DNA of 64,000 nucleotides, taken from Amphibalanus amphitrite (Eukaryota; Arthropoda; Thecostraca; Balanomorpha; Balanidae). Position 1 is the stretch's first letter, and each line of letters starts with the position of its first letter. The notes under the pieces were generated by a model. That model did not search any database and was not told where the DNA came from. It saw nothing but the letters and a program-made list of their open reading frames with translations. Positions 58,006 to 64,000 of this stretch are shown piece by piece. The stretch lies in NCBI RefSeq assembly GCF_019059575.1, contig NW_024881532.1, forward strand, positions 930,001 to 994,000, in the 5' to 3' direction. The position numbers and the translations under genes were made by a program.

Positions 58006-58948
58006 TAGGGGAAGCGGGGGGAACACCGCCACTGTGGGAAACACCGCCACCCCATCTGGCGGCGAAAGTATGAACTATAAAGTGTGAAAATCCGTTATTT
58101 CCTATTAACCGCACGAAGGTAAGCGTCTTCTGATTTGTGTTCCGGTGTTTCAGTGTAATCGAAGCTCAATGTGGGCATTTAAAGAAAAATGCACATTCTC
58201 TTATAAAAATTCGATGAGTTGGGAGCACTTTTGAATGTCTTTAAGTAGAGACTCATTTTGATTTACTTGATTACGTCGAAAAATAACTGATCGGCTTTGT
58301 CCAGTAAGATAGGTTTGCTTGAACCGTGTAGTACATTCTTGCCGCTGGCGATTTTTGCTTGTGATCACTTATTGGGGAACACCGCCACCCCGTGGCGGTG
58401 TTCCCCCAATTGAAGTTGCGGTGTTTTCTGTTTGCAGCGTGATAAGTGATGAAACTCCAAAGACATGCTTTATTTATGTTCGTAGATGTTCCTAAGTCGG
58501 GAATAAGCAGCTTATTTGATTTTTTTACTTTATATTTTTCATGCATCCCGACCAAGCACTTGCCAGCTGTATAAAACTGGCAAACAGCTGATGGACCTAT
58601 GCCTATTTATGTGTCCATTACCGATTATTTGCGAAAATTACCACTTACCGACAGGAAAGTCATCGCACGCGATCTCTGAACAATGAAAAGCTTTCGTAGG
58701 GATGGGTTGGGTTAACATCAACACCGGTGGCGGGGTTACCCACACAATTTGTAGGTGGCAAATATGCAAGGTATTTTTAAAAGTCGTGATACATGAAAAC
58801 CTTTTAGGAGCATGCAAAATTAGTACCTAAAACACGTGAGGAAATGTTTAAATATTGTAACCAAGACAATAACTACCAAGAGACTACACAAATATTCTCT
58901 CATTTTGGCGAAAAGCTTAGGGGGGCGGTGTTACCCCCGCTTCCCCTA
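58006..58948. mobile_element. TA-flanked GGGGAAG element 3
   Basis: TA|GGGGAAGCGGGGG at the left and CCCCCGCTTCCCC|TA at the right, with GGAACACCGCC facing GGCGGTGTTACC. Internal copies of the word occur at ~58,046 (GGGAAACACCGCCACCCC), ~58,374 (GGGGAACACCGCCACCCC) immediately followed by its complement GTGGCGGTGTTCCCCC, and ~58,725 (CACCGGTGGCGGGGTTACCC). 943 bp. It ends 16 bases before the next TTAA element. No transposase. Confidence 0.85.
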
Positions 58949-58964
58949 ATGTTCGACAGCCAAA

Positions 58965-60165
58965 TTAACCCGGCCGGGCCCGGGGGGTAATCCCAACCAC
59001 CGCAGCCTGGGGGGGGGGCGTTTTTCGCCCCCCCCCCCTGTCTAACTCCGTAAATAAGGGAGCTACGGAAACAAAAGCGATACCAAACGAAAGGTCCTTA
59101 CGAGACGATTCTAATGCACCTAAAATTTTTGACCTCAGGTCAATTTTCAAGGTCAGAGGTCAAGGTCAAAGGCCAAAACCGGCACATGTGTAGTGATCTC
59201 AAAGTAAGCCTTCTAGAGGACGGCAGGCTGCATCAAACCGGCAAAATTGGGTGTCAAACGAAAGAAGAGAATCTGAGGATTCTGAAAATGTGCTCCAAAT
59301 CAAAGGTCAAGGTCAAGGTCACGCTCAAAATTGACCTCAAACTTGGCACTTTTTTCGCACATCTTGCGTGCTAACTCCCAAGATGTTTTGAAATGTTTTG
59401 AGGCTTATCAGTTCCCTATTTGTGGTTCATCTTACGATACAAGGCTGCTCAAAGGTCAAGGTCACAGAAGAGTATCCCTGCTAGAGGCTATTTCACTGAT
59501 TCAAGTTAGTAATAATAAATAAGACAATTTTGCCATCCGGAAGCTCTAAATGAAGGCTTAGAGGAAAATAGATGCCAGATTCGTGATCAGCGGGTACAAA
59601 TCCATCATAAAAGACCATTCATGTGTCAAGGTCAACCAGAGGTCATTCGAGGTCACATGAGGTCAACATGAAACTTGACCTTTTCCGATCAAAATATATA
59701 TCATTCGACGCGGCTTGACGAGGCGAATGCGATGGTACCACTGCCGTAGCTCTAGGACCATTTTTGTCGAAGTTATTTGCGAAAACCTAAAACCACATTT
59801 CGGGGTCGTTGACCTGACCTCTGACCTCAGGTCACCAAAACTATTTTTCTATTTTTCTCTAGGTCAAACGCTATACAGCCGTGCTCGTAATTTGTCTTTA
59901 TCTCTAAAACTCTATTTTTAGCAGCTATTTGAAGTTTGCGTCTGTGACGCCGAAGTTTGCCGTGCAGGGGTCTAGAAAAATGGACCTTGTGACGTCATCA
60001 AGGGGGCTAGGTCCAGATTTTTTTATTACAGAAGATGTCAAATTGATGGGAGAAAAGGTACTGAAAGTTTCGCCTTCCCATCCGTAAGCGTTCGGGAGTT
60101 ATCGCAAATATTCGCCAGGGGGGGGGCGAAAAACGCCCCCCCCCCCTCGGGCCCGCGAGGGTTAA
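58965..60165. mobile_element. TTAA-family (piggyBac-like, non-autonomous) element
   Basis: TTAA|CCCGGCCGGGCCCGGGGGG at the left and CCTCGGGCCCGCGAGGG|TTAA at the right. The inverted ends are less exact than in other copies, but the TTAA duplication is exact. Hairpins: G-run, CGTTTTTCG and C-run (~59,010-59,038), and G-run, CGAAAAACG and C-run (~60,117-60,146); the loops are complementary. AGGTCA-type words are frequent (59,130-59,170, 59,300-59,345, 59,455, 59,630-59,670, 59,805-59,835). The right side has the family GGTACTGAAAGTTTCG segment before the hairpin. No transposase. Confidence 0.9.
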
Positions 60166-62308
60166 AGAAACAATACCAATACAGGCTTACAGTGTTATTC
60201 GACATTGTGTTGTCTACGATTAGACAGCTGATAACCCATTCCCGTACGTCGTAACTCTATAATGACCTTTGCTTATTGTCACATGTGCGCCGCATTCGCG
60301 ATTGTTGCCGACGCCTGTTTGCAGGTCAGCCCACTACAGTTGTTATACATATCGAAAAACCGATAAACTTTTAGGCGAAAAAAGCACTATTTTAGGCCCA
60401 TTTTTGATTTTTTGCGATATTAGGTAAAAACAGAAGTTTCTTATCCTAGGAAAAATAAAATGGGAAATCATTGGAAGGTGGCACACTACCTTTAAAGATG
60501 TTGAAGCGCCAAACACTTTTCTGGCATTTGAAACTGAGCTGTTTGATCATGGACCTCATATAAGTGTGTCACGTGCGTCAGAACCTCGGTGGGTCGACCA
60601 GGACCCAAACTGTTGGCGCTGCTCCCATTCACCCACCACTGAGCCGGGAGACCGTCCCGCTTAGTAGGTACCGGGTGAACTGAATGACTGAATGAGCCAG
60701 CAGCTCCCTCTCGACCACGGCCAGTCCCGAAATTCGGCCAGAGCCGGCGACAGGTGGCTGAAAGACGAGCTAAACGACACCTGTCTGGAATGCTGATGAT
60801 GTTTTAGGGCTGTCCGACCAGCCTCATCGCCAAGAGGCAGACTGAGAAGGTCTGGGAGATGACACTTCGCAGTGCCAGTGACCTACTGCTACAGATTAGG
60901 CAGCAAAAAGAGGCACCGACAATCACCGGACACACGCTTGGTAGTTATAGAGACTGTGATCAACATGCATTGATTTCTATGATCGTCCTAAAAAAGTTTT
61001 AGTGTGTTTTTTAATTGGTCTGCTGAAATCCAATAAGTCGTGTCTTGGGAGTTTAACAAATCTACTGCAGTGAAGTCTGCAAATTGAAGATACAGTCATA
61101 AACAGGTTTACTGCCTCCGGAAGCAGATCTTTATAAAGCACGGCCCACGGACTAACCATTCACTTTCCCACCACACGAAAAATGTAGTTGATTGCAAGAT
61201 CAGTCAGCTGGTGGTCGCTGCAGTATTGACTCGCTCTATTTCTGGAAGTTCGTATTTGCCAATAAATATTCAATGAAACCACACGGATTGAGATCCTATA
61301 TCTCTGATTCTGCGTTTTTTGTCGATGGTTCGATAATACTTTTGGGTAAGAGGCGCGCGCAGCCGAAAGCAAAAACCGTGGCATATCACCTCCCGGGCTA
61401 CTTCCATGATTCTCGGACCTCAAGCAGATGCAAAATCTGCGGTTGCGGCCAGTTGTCATAGCGGTTGGCAGTAGATTCTCCATTTCGGTGGTGGTCAGTC
61501 GCGGATCAGCTAATGAGTGTCTTCATTCCGCGCCGATAATGCTGCGGACATGGGGTGTGGTACCGCCCGTCATTGGTAAATACCGGATCAACGTGCCCAC
61601 ATGGCTGCTTTCCCAGGTCTGCGGACTTGACGGCTTTTGGTGACTTCGACTCCAACTCCGACTCCTGCGTCCCTTAAAAGCGTGCACGCCATGGCAGTGA
61701 CGCCCATTTTGTATAAGCACTTTTTTGCGCATCCCCAAAACTACATACATGACAAGAGGGTTCAGCAATGGGCTGGCCGTAACTCTCAACAGGCAGTTGG
61801 TGCTCCTCTTCCCAGTAGCTTCGATACGGTGGTCCTCTTTTGCCATGTGGTGCGGAGATTCCTCCATGGATCACAGATGAGGGAGGAAACGGTCCTATGC
61901 TGATAATTGATATTGTCCCCCTCCCCTTCCCCGACTCCAACTCTCACTATACTGCGGTTCTGGAACCGGAGAGGAGAGGGGAACGGTGGGAAAAGACGGA
62001 AGTTCACGGTGACGTCTTTGTCGAGATGGATCTATCTGATGCCTGGAGTGACGGTATGTTAACGAAAGAAAGCGAATGAGTGATTATTGTCTTGGCATTA
62101 GATGAATCATTCGAGAAATGACCAAGGCATTAGGTTTCCACGTAGGAGGGCAACTATTCGACTATTACATATTTTTACTTAGGATCTTCATTATGTGTGT
62201 CTTGAATAGGCGATATCTGCATGGCAGTAAACCAAAGTCTTCTGGGCATCATCCGTCATTAGAAGACTAGAGACTAGATTAATCGATACCTAAAGGCTCT
62301 CATCACTA
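60166..62308. other. Intergenic, nothing confidently recognised
   Basis: GC-rich patch at ~60,590-60,780. Between 61,190 and 62,080 several frames on both strands stay open for 60-115 codons, with AT/GC balance closer to coding DNA, but I recognise no domain and cannot pick a frame. Confidence 0.3.
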
Positions 62309-62743
62309 TCACGCTATTGTTTCCCCATTTTGTTTTTTGATGCAGCGACGTGACCTCCAACTACTCTGCACTGTGAATTGAACCTCCGAAGAGTCAACAA
62401 CAGCGTGCGGAAAGTGAAGTAGGCCCCACCGGAAACCGATTGGCAATCTTGCGGTATCGGTGACGGCTGCGTGTGAGGAGCCCCTCACTTTCGGCGAGGG
62501 TCGGGAGGGTGTGACCTTGGCTCGCTGACCTTTGGGCGTACACCGAACGCCGCCGTTTGTGCTGCTGTCCGGCTGCGGAATACCAAACAGTTCTCTGCCC
62601 CCGCACAACGTGTACTGGTTGATATTCTTGACCCTGTGCACAAACTCCCAGGTTTCGCCCTTGCTGTCTCGCTCAGGGTGTAAACAGTGGTGGATCGGGT
62701 GTTTTCGGGGGCATTGGTATAGGTTCAACTTGGCCATCCCCAA
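62309..62743 (-). CDS. Possible exon of unknown protein (weak)
   Basis: A minus-strand frame of 144 codons. Its N-terminal third (residues ~10-58: CPRKHPIHHC, then KGETWEFVHRVKNINQY, then CGGRELFGIPQPD) has the mixed charged and aromatic composition of a real protein, with Cys residues, while the rest is Ser/Arg/Pro-rich and weaker. I recognise no family. No clear splice sites or conserved motif prove it is coding; it could be chance or an old repeat. Confidence 0.2.
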   Translation of the reverse strand: MGMAKLNLYQCPRKHPIHHCLHPERDSKGETWEFVHRVKNINQYTLCGGRELFGIPQPDSSTNGGVRCTPKGQRAKVTPSRPSPKVRGSSHAAVTDTARLPIGFRWGLLHFPHAVVDSSEVQFTVQSSWRSRRCIKKQNGETIA

Positions 62744-63060
62744 GGTGAAGCCAAACTATACAATATGAAGTTATGCAAATCTTGACAACAAATGTAGGTA
62801 TATGCAATTGCTTAATGTCCTTAAATTTGAACGCAACTTCGACTCGAATATGTTATTGTTCAGTCATTTACCTAAAACATCGAAAGGTCATGCATTACAT
62901 AGTCATAGTCAATAGTCATAGTCATAGTCTATCGAAAGGTCATGCATTACATTCAAAGTTTTCAAAACTCAACTTATCAGAATTTGTCATGAGTCATTGC
63001 CCAGTCTTCCAGAACACTACCTTTTTATTGACTACTGCACATTGCTACCGTCGCGATGCC
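62744..63060. other. AT-rich stretch with a 22-bp direct repeat
   Basis: ATCGAAAGGTCATGCATTACAT occurs at 62,879-62,900 and again at 62,931-62,952, separated by AGTCAT repeats. Nothing else is recognised. Confidence 0.8.
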
Positions 63061-63860
63061 GAGTCTTGATCAGCTCCCCGCTGCAGCTCCGGCGGTAGGC
63101 CCGGCCACCTCCCGATGGTACCGGTCACGTCACGTCACGAACACTTGGCCAACGCCTCGCCGGGCGGCGACAGCGCGTGACACGACCTAGCCAAGCGTGC
63201 CGCCGTGCGCTACCGGCTCCCAGAGCGTGGCGCAAGACGACGGTTATTTCCAGGGTTTGGAGATGAAGAGGGTGATCGGCTGGACCGTTGAACCGGTGGA
63301 GACAGGTCACATAATGAAACAAATGCACCTTCAAGTTGACACGCTTGCAAGTTCACATGAACTACTGCATGGCTTCCTCGTATTGATGAATCTTCTGGTG
63401 CTTAGTATCGTCTCTTTGACGCACGGTCAAGACAATACAAGACAAGATAAGGAAAAAACTAGACGGTAAACGCACGTGCAAACTAGTGGCCCCAGCCGGG
63501 GCTGAAAGGGATGGAGCGAAAGCTTGCATGTCCGGTGTCGGTGTCTTTACATGCACTCACTGCCATAAGCGTAATAGTATAAATTGGGTCTCAAATGATC
63601 TCAAATCTTTCTGAGACCTCAAAAGTCGGCAAAGAAGGTGTCCCCCCTAGAAAAGTGAAAATAAAGGTCGGCAGACCGGCTCCAATGCAATGACCTCCCG
63701 GCTCCCATTTTGAGCAAGACCTCTCGATATAACTGATTTGAAAACTTCTTGAACTTAAATCAACACTTGTGTTAATTTGAATTTAATTGATCCATTTGCA
63801 TGTCTTTGTATATACTTTTTTTCAGCGGAGATCATCTTGAAATTCAAGAAATTCAATGCG
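63061..63860. other. Intergenic with a GC-rich patch
   Basis: GC-rich at 63,061-63,240, then AT-leaning. No gene supported. Confidence 0.35.
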
Positions 63861-64000
63861 AGCTCCGCAGCCCGCCGCGACTGCTGCGCCGCCCCGCGGC
63901 AGTTTGTGGTACTCCCACGCGCTGGGACTGGGAGCGACGGCGGCGACGGCGGCGGCGGGGCAGGATCAGTTTGGGTTGTGCCGGCCGACGTGACGGCCGC
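63861..64000. promoter_or_regulatory. Start of a GC-rich island at the window edge
   Basis: Dense CpG with a GGCGACGGCGGCGACGGCGG run at the very end. It could be the promoter or first exon of a gene beyond the window, but it is cut by the window edge. Confidence 0.25.

Noticed and set aside
30893..60165. TTAACCC / GGGTTAA words read as telomere repeats
   Set aside because: They are single occurrences at transposon tips, not tandem arrays, and the arthropod telomere repeat is TTAGG.

Overview
This is a eukaryotic, intron-type genomic window, most likely from an arthropod. A crustacean such as a barnacle would fit, but nothing here proves it. The evidence is two arthropod-style alpha-1,3-fucosyltransferases, a relic of a mariner-like transposase of a kind common in arthropods, no operon structure, long gene-poor stretches, alternating AT-rich DNA and CpG-rich islands, and very dense non-autonomous DNA transposons. 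No tRNA, rRNA or CRISPR array was found.

Layout. Positions 1-11,379 hold no confident gene: GC-rich islands (1-300, 960-1640, 2700-3260, 4890-6140, 8890-9390), a 101-bp tandem duplication near 4.2 kb and a GACC/GACG minisatellite at 9.39-9.86 kb. Positions 11,380-14,123 are a 2.7-kb element with 20-bp terminal inverted repeats. A 10-bp minisatellite (15.9 kb), a CGAAAA-rich tract (17 kb), a decayed mariner-like transposon (18.3-19.3 kb), a hairpin repeat (21.1 kb), a modular CACGTG element (21.2-21.9 kb) and an ATATCGAAA inverted-repeat element (23.0-23.8 kb) follow.

From 27 to 60 kb the window is built largely from one family of non-autonomous elements with TTAA target duplications and CCC...GGG ends, as in the piggyBac superfamily. 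Six copies are complete (30.9-33.0, 34.3-35.2, 36.9-38.6, 46.0-47.9, 51.7-52.7, 59.0-60.2 kb), one is near-complete with ATAT flanks (27.8-28.7 kb) and one is truncated (27.1-27.7 kb). Most carry G-run/C-run hairpins just inside both ends, and all carry dense AGGTCA/TGACCT motifs inside. Other transposons are nested in them: a hAT-like element, a TA-flanked GGGGAAG element, and a fragment with a LINE-like tail. Two more GGGGAAG elements lie at 56.4 and 58.0 kb. Two further copies of the CACGTG element lie at 33.0 and 50.7 kb.

The only confident protein-coding genes are two fucosyltransferases (40,059-41,345 plus strand; 42,865-44,127 minus strand). They form a tail-to-tail inverted duplicate of single-exon coding sequences, each with a splice-acceptor-like sequence just before its ATG. 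Both should act in the Golgi, adding fucose from GDP-fucose to glycans. Nothing else in the window clearly belongs to their pathway.
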